Assembly: GCA_018697195.1 (NCBI GenBank)
Contig: CM031878.1
Coordinates: 38,536,615 to 38,600,614 of the forward strand
Length of the DNA: 64,000 nucleotides
DNA from: Certhia americana
Taxonomy: Eukaryota; Chordata; Aves; Passeriformes; Certhiidae
Reading direction: 5' to 3'
Under the pieces are notes generated by a model, which saw only the letters and a list, made by a program, of their open reading frames with translations, made no database searches and was not told the origin of the DNA. Made by a program: the position numbers and the translations under genes. Shown here piece by piece: positions 63,490 through 64,000 of the stretch. Position 1 is the stretch's first letter. Each line of letters opens with the position of its first letter.

Positions 63490-64000
63490 AACATGCAGTG
63501 ACAGTTTGTTGGCTTGATAGACTCCCAACAAGCAGCCTTTCTGCAAATACTAAGTGAATCTAAACTCTTAACACTGGTGTTAACACTAGCATGTTTGTCT
63601 CCTGGTGAGAGCTACACTGTCTGCATTTAGGTACTTCTGTGTAAAACAGTGAAAATGGCTGTCAGTTCAGTAAACTTATGGGCTTGAGTATCTTCCCATG
63701 TGATTCTCTGGGGGAACAAACATAGTTCTTGCTTTCATAATTAACTGAATTTGCTGCATTTTTCATTGTAGTGTCTATTTTTATATCTTAAATCATACTT
63801 GTCTTTTTTTTCCCCCTAACTTCACTACCATTTACAAAGAGAAGATGACAAAATGTGATGTAATATTGCTTAGTGGTGTCACTATTGCCAAGTAAATAAT
63901 GTTTTTTTTTTCTCTTGCTTCCATGGGATTTTGCACTGTTTAGATACTATAATGGAAATTCAGGAGCAGATTTTCGGCCCATTGACGTTTAGTTGTTACA

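Larger units (their letters stand above)
58891..64000. other. Non-coding AT-rich DNA, no gene recognised
   Basis: About 5 kb to the window end without a supportable gene. Open frames are 71 codons or fewer. A 9-base tandem (TGCTGTACA twice) lies at 59303-59320. Poly(A) at 62.53 kb and poly(C) at 63.46 kb are listed separately. Confidence 0.6.

Noticed and set aside
1..64000. tRNA genes, rRNA, CRISPR arrays, bacterial-type operons
   Set aside because: No cloverleaf with A and B boxes, no spaced direct repeats of CRISPR form, and no runs of long adjacent frames with ribosome-binding sites. The repeats identify a bird nuclear genome.

Overview
This 64 kb window looks like AT-rich, non-coding nuclear DNA of a bird, probably a songbird (passerine). 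The avian call rests on three CR1 LINE copies, recognisable from their 3' ends and reverse-transcriptase C-terminal peptides, and on several retroviral LTRs of types I recognise from bird genomes. The passerine call is softer: it rests on memory of LTR endings, not on a database search. A run of exactly 100 N at 5042-5141 is the usual placeholder for an assembly gap of unknown size.

I find no protein-coding gene, exon, tRNA, rRNA or CRISPR array that I can support. Long open frames occur only inside a five-base repeat array, where every frame stays open. The longest frame elsewhere is 144 codons, with no recognisable domain. The window therefore reads as intergenic or deep intronic sequence.

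Layout. 1-4088: unannotated AT-rich DNA. About 4089-5590: a GC-rich block, probably an ERV LTR on the minus strand, containing GAAA and GGT microsatellites and a roughly 600-base array of CAGCC/CAGCA pentamers split by the gap. 5.6-24.2 kb: single-copy-looking DNA with small hairpins, palindromes and homopolymers. About 24.24-24.83 kb: a probable plus-strand LTR. 24.8-35.6 kb: mostly plain sequence with a double poly(T) tract. 35.6-36.3 kb: a minus-strand CR1. 36.3-48.4 kb: plain sequence with a possible regulatory cluster near 40.2 kb. 48.4-48.9 kb: a second minus-strand CR1 of another subfamily. 52.5-58.9 kb: a repeat cluster with a 1.04 kb solo LTR, a 447-base solo LTR with perfect 9-base inverted ends, and a third CR1 (plus strand) split by a 660-base solo LTR with a perfect 5-base target duplication. 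58.9-64.0 kb: plain sequence with poly(A) and poly(C) tracts.

There is no gene network to describe. The history is one of repeated retroelement insertion and decay: CR1 copies first, at least one LTR insertion later (shown by nesting), then slippage at simple repeats. The most notable items are the G-quadruplex-type pentamer array with its gap, the nested LTR, and a perfect 26-base palindrome at 22935-22960.
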